Assembly (NCBI RefSeq): GCF_004349145.1 | Contig: NZ_SMFO01000011.1 | Location: forward strand, 987 to 64,986 | Direction: 5' to 3' | Origin: Flavobacterium hiemivividum | GTDB taxonomy: Bacteria > Bacteroidota > Bacteroidia > Flavobacteriales > Flavobacteriaceae | Length of the DNA: 64,000 bases | Shown here: piece by piece, positions 9,642-17,323 of the stretch | How positions within the stretch are numbered: the stretch's first letter is position 1 | Layout of the letters: each line of letters starts with the position of its first letter | The notes under the pieces: generated by a model | Told to the model about the DNA's origin: nothing | Seen by the model: the letters and a program-made list of their open reading frames with translations, nothing else | Databases searched by the model: none | Position numbers and translations under genes: made by a program

Positions 9642-10139
9642 ATGAAAAAGATAATTACACTTTTAGCCATTGCAGGGTTGTTGACTTTGCAAAGTTGCAC
9701 CACATCAGGTAGTTTTGAAATTGCGCCTGTCCCTACGACCGAAGTTTTCGAAGTAACCACTTCATTTAACTCGAATAATAATTTCAGTAGGTTTGTAACC
9801 CTTAATCCACCAATTTATTCTTCAGATGTGGTGCTAACGTATCGATTATCTGGATCTAATTCTCAAGGGGATGTATGGCAATTATTACCGGAAACCTATT
9901 ATTTTAATGATGGAACATTGGATTTTGGGTATCGATTTGATTATACTAATCGCGATGTAAATATTTACATGATTGGAAATGATTTACAGTACGTGTCTAC
10001 GAATTTTAGACTCAATCAGGTAATCCGAATTGTAATTGTACCGGGAAATTATGCTAAGTCAATCAACAAAAAAAGTTACTCGGATGTGATTACTACCTTA
10101 AATATAAAAGATAGTCAAATTCAGAAAATTGATCTTTAA
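9642..10139 (+). CDS. Small lipoprotein, paralogue of the next gene
   Basis: A 165-residue protein with a lipoprotein signal peptide whose lipobox LQSC puts the acylated Cys at residue 19. The mature part has alternating beta-like segments: V-L-T-Y-R-L, a WQLLPETYYF stretch, a D-F-G-Y-R-F strand, and a C-terminal VIRIVIVPG followed by IKDSQIQKIDL. The same landmarks, including WQL.P, FRIVIVPG and NIK.SQIQ, occur in the neighbouring 10332-10853 protein, so the two arose by duplication. No known domain is recognised and the function is unknown; probably an inner- or outer-membrane-anchored periplasmic protein. It has its own terminator at 10153-10182. Confidence 0.8.
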   Translation: MKKIITLLAIAGLLTLQSCTTSGSFEIAPVPTTEVFEVTTSFNSNNNFSRFVTLNPPIYSSDVVLTYRLSGSNSQGDVWQLLPETYYFNDGTLDFGYRFDYTNRDVNIYMIGNDLQYVSTNFRLNQVIRIVIVPGNYAKSINKKSYSDVITTLNIKDSQIQKIDL

Positions 10140-10152
10140 TAAAGTAAAAGTA

Positions 10153-10182
10153 AAAAAAGGGAACTCAAAGGTTTCCTTTTTT
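10153..10182 (+). terminator. Terminator after the first small lipoprotein
   Basis: A 12-bp stem (10153-10164 with 10171-10182, one G-T wobble) has the 6-nt loop TCAAAG, with the T-rich 3' arm serving as the T tract. Confidence 0.75.
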
Positions 10183-10266
10183 ACATCATAAAGAAAAGGT
10201 AGGCAGGGTTCGTTGTAACTCTCAGTATAAATGCCGGATTAGATATCAGGTAATTGATTAAATAAT

Positions 10267-10274
10267 TAACTTTG
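10267..10274 (+). promoter_or_regulatory. Putative -7 box for the second small lipoprotein
   Basis: TAACTTTG matches the Bacteroidota -7 consensus TAnnTTTG exactly and lies about 57 bp before the ATG at 10332. The bases after it (TTTGGTACAATTAATGAA) closely resemble those upstream of the paralogous gene (TTTGGCACAATTCGTGAA), so the promoter was probably duplicated with the gene. Confidence 0.55.
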
Positions 10275-10331
10275 GTACAATTAATGAACCATATAATTTA
10301 TAATAAAAACAACCATTTAAAAAATATAGTT

Positions 10332-10853
10332 ATGAAAAAGATTAGCGCAATATTAGCAGTCATTGGAATGATTTTCATTTCAAGTTGTTCAGGACCAGAA
10401 GGTCCTCCAGGATTTGACGGACTTAATGGACAAGATGGATTACTAGCCGAAGTATTCGAACTTAAGAATGTTGATTTTAGTTTTAATGCGACCGACGGAT
10501 ATACGATCTATAGAACATTAACTCCCCAAATATTTGAGTCTGACAATGTACTGATATATAGAATGACTGGTACTGTTGATGTTAATACTCCAATTTGGCA
10601 GCTTATACCCAGAACTCTTTTTCTAACCGAAGGCGAATTAGACTACGATTTTGATTTTAGTAAAAAAGATTTTACGATTTATGCAGGTGGTAATTATAAC
10701 ATTAGTACAACACCGCAATACATAAAGAATCAAACCTTTCGAATAGTAATTGTTCCAGGTAGCTTTTCTACTTCAATTAACAAAAATAACTATGCCGATG
10801 TCATGGCCGCCTTAAATATAAAGGAAAGCCAAATACAGAATATTAATTTTTAA
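10332..10853 (+). CDS. Small lipoprotein with collagen-like segment
   Basis: I place the start at 10332 (MKKISAIL), giving 173 residues with a good lipobox (ISSC, Cys19). The frame is open to an upstream ATG at 10272, but that would bury the signal peptide behind 20 polar residues. Residues ~21-36 right after the lipid anchor are Gly-X-Y-like (GPEGPPGFDGLNGQDG), a short collagen-like spacer absent from the paralogue upstream. The rest matches that paralogue: VLIYRMTG, IWQLIPR, a D-F-D-F strand, FRIVIVPG and NIKESQIQNINF at the end. Such short collagen-like segments after a lipobox occur in many Bacteroidota lipoproteins. Function unknown. Confidence 0.8.
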   Translation: MKKISAILAVIGMIFISSCSGPEGPPGFDGLNGQDGLLAEVFELKNVDFSFNATDGYTIYRTLTPQIFESDNVLIYRMTGTVDVNTPIWQLIPRTLFLTEGELDYDFDFSKKDFTIYAGGNYNISTTPQYIKNQTFRIVIVPGSFSTSINKNNYADVMAALNIKESQIQNINF

Positions 10854-10870
10854 TATTGTGAGTATAACAA

Positions 10871-10903
10871 AAAAAAGGAAATCCTCGGATTTCCTTTTTT
10901 TTA
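10871..10903. terminator. Bidirectional terminator between convergent genes
   Basis: A perfect 14-bp stem (10871-10884 with 10887-10900) with a 2-nt TC spacer, so in practice a 4-nt loop. It is flanked by A and T runs and lies between the plus-strand lipoprotein gene and the minus-strand TerC gene, so it can serve both. Confidence 0.85.
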
Positions 10904-10933
10904 TGCTTGTATTAAAAATTGCCAAAGAAAATT

Positions 10934-11893
10934 TTATTTGTTCTCTTCTACATTCTCCTTTTTACTCATTCTTAGGGAAACTACAATTCCCATAATCAAA
11001 GAAACGGCAATAAATGCTAGTGAACCCCATTCTGGGATTTCGATAAAATCATGCAGTAACATTTTAAGACCTACAAAACTTAGAATTGCAATAAGGCTAA
11101 ACTCTAAATATTTGAATTTCTCCAGCATATTTGCTAAAAAGAAGTACATCGATCGCAAGCCTAGAATCGCAAAAATATTAGAGCTAAAAACTAAAAAAGG
11201 ATCACTGGTAATCGCTAAGATAGCAGGAACACTATCTAAAGCAAAAATCACATCCATTACCTCAATCACAATTAACGCTACAAATAAAGGCGTGGCTGCC
11301 GTGATGTGTTTTCTTTTTACAAAAAAGTGTTCGCCATCTATATGAGTAGTTACAGGAATGACCTTTTTTAATACACGATAAACTAGGGATTTTTTAGGCT
11401 CAAATTCTTTTTCGTCGCCGTTAAAAAGCATTTTTACTGCGGTATAAAATAAGAAAGCACCAAAGAGGTAAGTGGTCCAAGCGAATTTGTTAATCAACAA
11501 AACGCCAAAGTAAATCATTATACCTCTGAAAACGATTGCCCCAATAATTCCCCAGAATAAAACCCGATGCTGGTATTTTTTAGGGATTTTGAAGGCAGAA
11601 AAGATGATTGCGATGACAAATATGTTATCAACACTTAGTGATAATTCGATTAAATAACCGGTAATAAACTTTATTGAGGCCGCTAAAGGTTTTAATTCAT
11701 CTGGATTTGCAACGTAATTATTGCTGTACAACCAGTAAACTACTCCCGAGAAAAGAAAGGAGATGGTTACCCATATCCCCGTCCATTTACTAGCCTCCTT
11801 AGTACTAATAATATGAGGAGTTTTATTAAATACGCCTAAATCTAAGGCTAGAAATAGTAAAATTGCAATGATAAAGCAGATCCAGACAATCAT
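10934..11893 (-). CDS. TerC/Alx family integral membrane protein
   Basis: A 319-residue polytopic membrane protein with about eight or nine hydrophobic segments. The TerC-family signature is clear: acidic residues inside membrane segments (ELSLSVDNIFVIAIIF near residue 85, and VIEVMDVIFALDSVPAILAIT near residue 210) and the DPFLVFSSNIFAILGLRSMYF stretch, cut here by its neighbours. Family members are linked to tellurite resistance, alkaline-pH response (Alx) and, more recently, manganese export. The substrate cannot be told from sequence; Mn2+ efflux is a reasonable guess. It is transcribed alone, with a consensus -7 box on the minus strand at 11918-11925 about 25 bp before the start codon. 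Confidence 0.85.
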   Translation of the reverse strand: MIVWICFIIAILLFLALDLGVFNKTPHIISTKEASKWTGIWVTISFLFSGVVYWLYSNNYVANPDELKPLAASIKFITGYLIELSLSVDNIFVIAIIFSAFKIPKKYQHRVLFWGIIGAIVFRGIMIYFGVLLINKFAWTTYLFGAFLFYTAVKMLFNGDEKEFEPKKSLVYRVLKKVIPVTTHIDGEHFFVKRKHITAATPLFVALIVIEVMDVIFALDSVPAILAITSDPFLVFSSNIFAILGLRSMYFFLANMLEKFKYLEFSLIAILSFVGLKMLLHDFIEIPEWGSLAFIAVSLIMGIVVSLRMSKKENVEENK

Positions 11894-11917
11894 AAATTGA
11901 GTTTTTTTATAGATTTA

Positions 11918-11925
11918 CAAAGATA
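11918..11925 (-). promoter_or_regulatory. -7 promoter box of the TerC gene
   Basis: On the minus strand this reads TATCTTTG, an exact match to TAnnTTTG, 25 bp upstream of the start codon. No convincing -33 TTTG is seen. Confidence 0.55.
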
Positions 11926-12091
11926 CTTTTTGATTGTTAACTGCGATATTTATTTATATAAAGTTGAGTTTTTTTAAATATAAAGATTATTCTTATTTAA
12001 TTGAAATAGCAATATGAAAATAGGAGAGTGTAAAATTAATAGGTTGTCATTAATTAATAGATATTTTAAGAATATGATAATTTTTCGAATT

Positions 12092-12114
12092 GCACCCTAA
12101 AAAAATGGAGGTAG
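12092..12114. promoter_or_regulatory. Candidate operator upstream of glnN (palindrome, site 1)
   Basis: On the minus strand this 23-bp site starts CTACCTCC and ends TTTTAGGGTGC. It aligns with the site before the BBP2 porin (53254-53277, CTACCCCC...GATAGGGTTA) with one gap and few mismatches. Its centre lies about 37 bp upstream of the -7 box, an activator-like position. A related partial palindrome, CACTATAATGATAGGGG, lies at 12148-12164 near the expected transcription start. The regulator is not known to me; the nitrogen link is inferred from glnN. Confidence 0.45.
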
Positions 12115-12139
12115 TATATTATAAAAATCATTTTTAAAT

Positions 12140-12147
12140 TATATTTG
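12140..12147 (+). promoter_or_regulatory. -7 promoter box of glnN
   Basis: TATATTTG is an exact TAnnTTTG match, predicting a start near 12151-12154 and a leader of about 35 nt. No -33 TTTG is found at the usual distance, which would fit activator dependence. Confidence 0.6.
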
Positions 12148-12188
12148 CACTATAATGATAGGGGTTTAATTTTATAAATATAATTTTT

Positions 12189-14378
12189 ATGTCAACAATA
12201 CGTTTCCAAGCTTTGAGAGAAGCATCAACAAGAAAGCCAATTAAATTTGAAGAAGCCGGTAGAAAATCGGAACTTTTCGGCACAAATGTGTTTAATGATA
12301 AAGCAATGAGGCAATATTTAACTTCAGATGCTTTTAAAGGAGTTCAAGGTGCAGTTCAGCATGGAACAAAAATAGATAGAAAATTAGCTGATTATGTTGC
12401 AATGGGTATGAAAGAGTGGGCCTTATCTAAAGGAGTGACTCATTATACACACTGGTTTCAACCACTTACAGGTACAACTGCTGAAAAGCATGATGCTTTC
12501 TTCGAAACTTCTTATGATGGAAGTGATCCTGTAGAGAAGCTAGGTGGAGCACAATTAGTACAACAAGAACCAGATGCATCTAGTTTTCCTAATGGAGGAA
12601 TTAGAAATACTTTTGAAGCAAGAGGATATACAGCTTGGGATCCTACGTCTCCAGCATTTATTTTTGGAAGTACCTTATGTATTCCAACGGTTTTTATCTC
12701 TTACACAGGAGAAGCATTAGATTATAAAACACCTTTGTTGCGTGCATTACAAGTTATTGATGATGCAGCTACAGACGTTTGTAAATATTTCGATAAAAAT
12801 GTAAAGAAAGTTACTGCAACCTTAGGATGGGAGCAAGAATATTTCTTAATCGATAGTGCGTTGGCACTTTCTCGTCCTGACCTTATGATGACAGGAAGAA
12901 CATTGTTAGGGCATACTTCTGCCAAAGGACAACAATTAGATGACCATTATTTTGGTTCAATTCCTACACGTGCACTTACTTACATGAGAGATCTTGAGCA
13001 AGAATGTATGTTACTTGGAATACCAGTAAAAACCCGTCATAATGAAGTTGCGCCAAATCAATTTGAATTAGCACCTATTTTCGAAGAAACAAATCTTGCT
13101 GTAGATCACAACTGTTTGTTGATGGATGTAATGCAAAAAGTGGCGGAACGTCATGATTTTAAAGTGTTGTTCCATGAAAAACCTTTCAAAGGAGTAAATG
13201 GTTCTGGGAAACATAATAACTGGTCGCTAGCGACAGATACAGGTGTAAACTTGTTGAGTCCAAGTAAAACGCCAATGAGCAATTTACAGTTTTTGACTTT
13301 CTTTATCAATACGATTAAAGCAGTACACGATAATGAATCTTTATTAAGAGGAGCTATTGCAACTGCAGGAAATGACCATAGATTAGGAGCAAATGAAGCG
13401 CCACCGGCAATTATCTCTGTATTTATTGGTGAGCAATTGACAAAAGTTTTAGATGAATTAGAAGGTGTAACAGCTGGTAAATTATCTCCAGAAGAAAAAA
13501 CAGATTTAAAATTAAACGTTGTAGGTAAAATTCCAGACGTTCTTTTAGACAATACAGATAGAAACAGAACTTCACCATTTGCCTTTACAGGAAATAAATT
13601 TGAGTTTAGAGCGGTAGGTTCAAATTCTAACTGTTCCAATTCAATGACGACATTGAATGCTATTGTTGGAAAACAATTGCAAGATTTCAAGAAAGAGGTT
13701 GATGCTCTGATTGAATCTAAAGACATGAAGAAAGACGATGCGATTTTCAATGTGTTGAGAGAATACATCAAGCATTCTAAAAGAATCCTTTTTGAAGGAG
13801 ATGGTTATAGTGAAGCTTGGGAAATTGAAGCTGAAAAAAGAGGTTTGAGTAACTTTAAAACCACTCCACTGGCTTTGAAAGCTAGAGCATCCCAACAAGC
13901 CTTAGATTTGTTCGCTGGTCTTGGTATTATGAACCATGTTGAGGTAGAAGCTCGTTACGAAATAGAATTAGAAGAGTACACTAAGAAAATTCAAATTGAA
14001 GGTAGAGTTTTAGGTGATATAGCAACAAACCACGTAATTCCAACTGCTATTCGTTACCAAAATACCTTGATTGAAAATGTAAGTGGCTTGAAAAATATCT
14101 TTGGAGCTGATTTCGAAAAAATCGCTAAAGAACAAATTATTTTGATCAAAGACATTTCTAAGCATATAGAAGGAATCAATTCTAATGTAGTGAAGATGAC
14201 TAACGAAAGAAAGAAAGCAAATGTATTGACTGATGGTCAGGAAATGGCTGAGGCTTATTGTGATAAAGTAAAACCATATTTTGAGATTATTCGCGAGCAT
14301 TGCGATAAACTGGAGTTACTAGTTGACAATGAATTATGGACTTTAACTAAATACAGAGAGTTGTTGTTTACAAAATAG
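12189..14378 (+). CDS. glnN: Glutamine synthetase type III
   Basis: A 729-residue protein, the usual length for class III glutamine synthetase and much longer than GSI or GSII. It makes glutamine from glutamate, ammonia and ATP in the cytoplasm. Class III landmarks are visible: the N-terminal GSIII region (FGTNVF, then KGVTHYTHWFQPLTG near residue 80), the metal/glutamate-binding core (GWEQEYFLID, near residue 215; ETNLAVDHN), the substrate loop NGSGKHNNWS (~340), the NRTSPFAFTGNKFEFRA block (~460) and the C-terminal GSIII extension with LENVSGL-type helices. It is monocistronic, with its own promoter and terminator and a possible shared operator with the porin at 53594. It is probably the main or only ammonia-assimilating enzyme visible here. 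Confidence 0.96.
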   Translation: MSTIRFQALREASTRKPIKFEEAGRKSELFGTNVFNDKAMRQYLTSDAFKGVQGAVQHGTKIDRKLADYVAMGMKEWALSKGVTHYTHWFQPLTGTTAEKHDAFFETSYDGSDPVEKLGGAQLVQQEPDASSFPNGGIRNTFEARGYTAWDPTSPAFIFGSTLCIPTVFISYTGEALDYKTPLLRALQVIDDAATDVCKYFDKNVKKVTATLGWEQEYFLIDSALALSRPDLMMTGRTLLGHTSAKGQQLDDHYFGSIPTRALTYMRDLEQECMLLGIPVKTRHNEVAPNQFELAPIFEETNLAVDHNCLLMDVMQKVAERHDFKVLFHEKPFKGVNGSGKHNNWSLATDTGVNLLSPSKTPMSNLQFLTFFINTIKAVHDNESLLRGAIATAGNDHRLGANEAPPAIISVFIGEQLTKVLDELEGVTAGKLSPEEKTDLKLNVVGKIPDVLLDNTDRNRTSPFAFTGNKFEFRAVGSNSNCSNSMTTLNAIVGKQLQDFKKEVDALIESKDMKKDDAIFNVLREYIKHSKRILFEGDGYSEAWEIEAEKRGLSNFKTTPLALKARASQQALDLFAGLGIMNHVEVEARYEIELEEYTKKIQIEGRVLGDIATNHVIPTAIRYQNTLIENVSGLKNIFGADFEKIAKEQIILIKDISKHIEGINSNVVKMTNERKKANVLTDGQEMAEAYCDKVKPYFEIIREHCDKLELLVDNELWTLTKYRELLFTK

Positions 14379-14400
14379 TAAGCATCCAATCTTAATAATT

Positions 14401-14435
14401 AAAAATGCCTATCCGAATCGGATGGGCATTTTTCG
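14401..14435 (+). terminator. Terminator of glnN
   Basis: A 15-bp stem (14401-14415 with 14419-14433, one T-G wobble), loop AAT and a T tract within the 3' arm, 22 bp after the stop. Confidence 0.85.
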
Positions 14436-14524
14436 TTTCTTTAACTCCTATGAAATTGCAGGATTTGCATTAAACGCTTTCTTAAAGTTAACACCCAAGC
14501 TAAACAAAGTTGTCATAGTAAATT

Positions 14525-14560
14525 GCCTCAAAAAGTTAGGCGCTTTTCTGGGGCATTTTT
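14525..14560 (+). terminator. Terminator-like hairpin with no obvious upstream gene
   Basis: GCCTCAAAAAG pairs with CTTTTCTGGGGC around a 7-nt loop, with one bulged C and one T-G pair, followed by ATTTTT. It resembles the CCCCAAAAG...CTTTTGGGG terminators elsewhere in the window (44045, 46199). It lies 90 bp beyond the glnN terminator in an otherwise empty 343-bp gap, so it may be a backup terminator, a relic, or the end of a small RNA. Confidence 0.4.
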
Positions 14561-14721
14561 ATGGAAAGAAAGGTCAATTATAATTAAGTATTTAAGTTAG
14601 AATGTTTGTAACTAGTATTAAAGGTTTTTTTTACCCAGCAGGTTTTACGAACTTTTTCAGGTTTATTATACGATTTTGTTTTCTTGTACGTTAGTTTATG
14701 AATAACGATTAAATTTTCCAT

Positions 14722-15513
14722 ATGAAAATAAAGTCCTTTATACTGTTGTTTTTCTTTAATATAATGGCTTTATCAGCACAAGAAAAGCTAGAATTATATT
14801 TTGATTTTAGTAAAGACGTTATTAATGAAAAATCGAGTAAGGAATTCGAAAAATGGTTGAAGAATGGAAAAGACAAAGAAGTCGTAAAAATTCATGGATT
14901 TTGTGATAGTGTTGATAGTAACTCATACAATAAGGAATTGTCTAAAAGGAGGATTGATAATGTGCTTTCTCTTTTGAATTCGAATCAAGTTCTGATTAAT
15001 GAAAAATTAGAATTAGTTAGTTATGGGGAAGACTTTTTACATTCCAAAACACAAAGTGAAAACCGAAAAGTTGAAATCTTTTTTAAAACTGTAAAACCGC
15101 TAACAACCAAAAAAGAAGATTTAAAAAAGACTGTTATTGAAAAAGTAGTAGAGGGCTCCAAAACAGGAGACCTTTTAAAATTAGAGAATATAAACTTTTT
15201 CGACTCCAGTGACATATTACTGCCTGAATCGAGGCCTGCTTTATTTGATTTACTTGCTCTATTAATAAAAAACAAAAATCTGACAATTGAGATTCATGGA
15301 CATATTTGCTGTCAACCTAAGGAAGCGAATGATATAATTTCTGCTGCACGAGCCAAGAAAATATATGATATTTTAATCAAAAACGGAATCGAAAAAGAAC
15401 GACTTTCACACATTGGTTTTGGGAGTAGCAGACCAATTTATTTAGTGCCAGAGAGAAATGAGAAAGAAAGAGTTGCGAATAGGAGAGTAGAAATTATGAT
15501 TGTCAAAAAATAG
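14722..15513 (+). CDS. Exported protein with two OmpA-like domains
   Basis: A 263-residue protein with a signal peptide (residues 1-20, ending LSAQ). Two OmpA C-terminal (peptidoglycan-binding) domains lie in tandem: domain 1 at ~22-126 (YFDFSKDVINEKS, IHGFCDSVDS, SKRRIDNV, ENRKVEIFFK) and domain 2 at ~153-263 (INFFDSSDILLPES, IEIHGHICC, SAARAKKIYDIL, RVANRRVEIMIVKK). Domain 2 keeps the R-x-x-x-I/V pattern better, while domain 1 is diverged. There is no beta-barrel, lipobox or TPR region, so it is probably a free periplasmic protein that binds peptidoglycan, possibly bridging partners. It is monocistronic, and the gap before purM is only 77 bp. Confidence 0.8.
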   Translation: MKIKSFILLFFFNIMALSAQEKLELYFDFSKDVINEKSSKEFEKWLKNGKDKEVVKIHGFCDSVDSNSYNKELSKRRIDNVLSLLNSNQVLINEKLELVSYGEDFLHSKTQSENRKVEIFFKTVKPLTTKKEDLKKTVIEKVVEGSKTGDLLKLENINFFDSSDILLPESRPALFDLLALLIKNKNLTIEIHGHICCQPKEANDIISAARAKKIYDILIKNGIEKERLSHIGFGSSRPIYLVPERNEKERVANRRVEIMIVKK

Positions 15514-15559
15514 TAAAATAAATCCTAAACCCTAATTCTGAAATCCTAAATGTAATTAG

Positions 15560-15567
15560 TATCTTTG
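15560..15567 (+). promoter_or_regulatory. -7 promoter box of the purM-like gene
   Basis: TATCTTTG matches TAnnTTTG exactly, 23 bp before the ATG at 15591. A weak TTCTG about 20 bp upstream could be a degraded -33 element. Confidence 0.6.
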
Positions 15568-15590
15568 CCACACACAACAAAAATTACTAC

Positions 15591-16769
15591 ATGAGTTCAG
15601 ATACTAGCAAACGATATGCACTTCGCGGTGTTTCGGCATCCAAAGAAGATGTGCATAACGCCATAAAAAATATTGATAAAGGATTGTTTCCTCAAGCATT
15701 TTGTAAAATTGTGCCTGATTATCTTACCCAAGATGAAGAATATTGTTTGATTATGCATGCTGATGGAGCAGGAACTAAATCCTCTTTGGCTTATATGTAC
15801 TGGAAAGAAACAGGAGATATCTCAGTATGGAAAGGAATTGCCCAAGATGCTTTAATCATGAATATTGATGATTTATTATGCGTTGGTGCAACAGATAATA
15901 TATTACTTTCTTCAACAATTGGTAGAAATAAAAACTTGATAACTGCTGATGTAATTTCGGCTATTATTAATGGAACAGAAGAACTTATTAAAGAATTGGA
16001 TTCTTTTGGGGTGACGATTCATTCTACGGGTGGAGAAACCGCCGATGTGGGAGATATCGTTCGTACAATAATCGTAGATTCTACCGTTACAGCTCGAATG
16101 AAACGTTCTAAAGTCATTGATAATGCTAATATCAAAGCAGGTGATGTGATTGTAGGTTTGGCTTCTTTTGGTCAGGCTACTTACGAAAAAAGCTATAATG
16201 GCGGTATGGGAAGCAACGGCTTAACATCAGCACGTCATGATGTATTTGGGAAATATTTGGCTACCAAATATCCAGAAAGTTACGATGCGGCAGTTCCCGA
16301 AGATTTAATCTATTCAGGACAGGTAAAATTGACTGATGCGGTAGAGAATTCTCCTATCGACGCTGGACAATTAGTACTTTCCCCTACTCGTACTTATGCG
16401 CCTATTATCAAGAAAATTTTAGATCAATATGATGCTGAATCGATTCATGGTATGGTACATTGCAGTGGAGGAGCACAGACGAAAATTCTGCATTTTGTAG
16501 AAAATCTTCACATTATAAAAGATAATTTATTCCCAGTCCCTCCTTTATTTAAGTTGATACAAGAACAATCTAAAACGGATTGGAAAGAAATGTACCAAGT
16601 TTTTAACTGTGGTCACCGAATGGAATTATATGTTCCTGAAGCAGTTGCCCAAGATATTATCGCTATTTCAAAATCGTTCAACGTCGATGCACAAATCGTA
16701 GGAAGGGTAGAAGCAGCCAATACTAAAAAATTGACAATCACCAGCGAATACGGAACTTTCGAATATTAA
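15591..16769 (+). CDS. purM: Phosphoribosylformylglycinamidine cyclo-ligase (AIR synthetase)
   Basis: A 392-residue cytoplasmic enzyme of the PurM/AIR-synthase family, which converts FGAM to AIR with ATP in purine synthesis. Visible landmarks are MHADGAGTKSSLAY (~55-68, the N-terminal glycine-rich nucleotide region), DALIMNIDDLLCVGA (~96-110), HSTGGETADVGD (~150, the substrate/ATP-binding block) and VIVGLASFGQATYE (~192). It is longer than the ~345-residue E. coli PurM and belongs to the Bacteroidota version, which is diverged enough that some databases call it only AIR synthase-related. Purine synthesis is supported by guaA in the same window, although not in an operon. It has its own promoter. 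Confidence 0.82.
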   Translation: MSSDTSKRYALRGVSASKEDVHNAIKNIDKGLFPQAFCKIVPDYLTQDEEYCLIMHADGAGTKSSLAYMYWKETGDISVWKGIAQDALIMNIDDLLCVGATDNILLSSTIGRNKNLITADVISAIINGTEELIKELDSFGVTIHSTGGETADVGDIVRTIIVDSTVTARMKRSKVIDNANIKAGDVIVGLASFGQATYEKSYNGGMGSNGLTSARHDVFGKYLATKYPESYDAAVPEDLIYSGQVKLTDAVENSPIDAGQLVLSPTRTYAPIIKKILDQYDAESIHGMVHCSGGAQTKILHFVENLHIIKDNLFPVPPLFKLIQEQSKTDWKEMYQVFNCGHRMELYVPEAVAQDIIAISKSFNVDAQIVGRVEAANTKKLTITSEYGTFEY

Positions 16770-16790
16770 TTTAAGCCACTATTTTTTAGG

Positions 16791-16866
16791 AGCTAATCCC
16801 GCTTTTCGTTGCAATCTTTATATTTTTAAAGAAAAAATATAAAGGATTTACACTGCAATCGGGGCT
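16791..16866. repeat. Dispersed palindromic element (long form)
   Basis: About 76 bp that can fold on itself. The outer arms are AGC...CCCG and CGGGGCT, then GTTGCA and TGCAA, and the inner arm is CTTTATATTTTT with AAAAAATATAAAG. It fills the gap between the purM-like gene and the 16881 gene. A short form with the same outer arms (GCTAA.CCCGCT...ATCGGGGCT) lies at 57648-57670. Intergenic REP-like elements of this type are, from memory, scattered in Flavobacterium genomes. Confidence 0.65.
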
Positions 16867-16880
16867 AAAAACACAATGAT

Positions 16881-17243
16881 ATGTACGAATTAATTTTTTG
16901 GAAATATTTAGAGGAGGTTTACTTAAACCATCAAGAAGTTTATGAAGCTCTCGATGAAGAAACAACTATTGAAGGCCTAGAAGAACTTCCTGTTCAAGTA
17001 ATTTTGAATAGAATAGCTTCTGTATTTTCAAAGTGGGAAAAGGTAGATGAGAATAGTTGGAAAAACAATAGTGGTCCAGGAGCCTTTCAAGTACTAACAA
17101 CTCCACAAAGTATTATGATTGATTGCTATGGTACCGAAGGGAAAACAATGGATCAGCTAGTGAATATAATGGAAGAATTTAAATGCCCATTGTATGACCC
17201 GCAAGTACCAATGCGCTATGACGAAATGTATAATCCGGAATAG
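16881..17243 (+). CDS. Hypothetical acidic protein
   Basis: A 120-residue soluble, acidic protein with no signal peptide or membrane segment (MYELIFWKYLEEVYLNHQ at the start). Predicted secondary structure looks alpha then beta: a helical N-terminal half with ALDEETTIEGLEELP, a WEKVDENSW turn, a strand pair (AFQVLTT, SIMIDCYG) and a C-terminal PLYDPQVPMRYDEM. I do not recognise the family. It follows the palindromic element and lies 80 bp before the acetyltransferase gene; co-transcription is possible but not shown. Confidence 0.65.
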   Translation: MYELIFWKYLEEVYLNHQEVYEALDEETTIEGLEELPVQVILNRIASVFSKWEKVDENSWKNNSGPGAFQVLTTPQSIMIDCYGTEGKTMDQLVNIMEEFKCPLYDPQVPMRYDEMYNPE

Positions 17244-17323
17244 TAGTAGTTTGTAAAATACAAATTCAGAATACATTAATAGAAGTAAAAACTGCAGTCA
17301 TACTCATATCTGATAATTAGCAA

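Noticed and set aside
13151..13771. 206-codon minus-strand frame inside glnN
   Set aside because: glnN is strongly supported over its whole length; the antisense frame resembles no protein.
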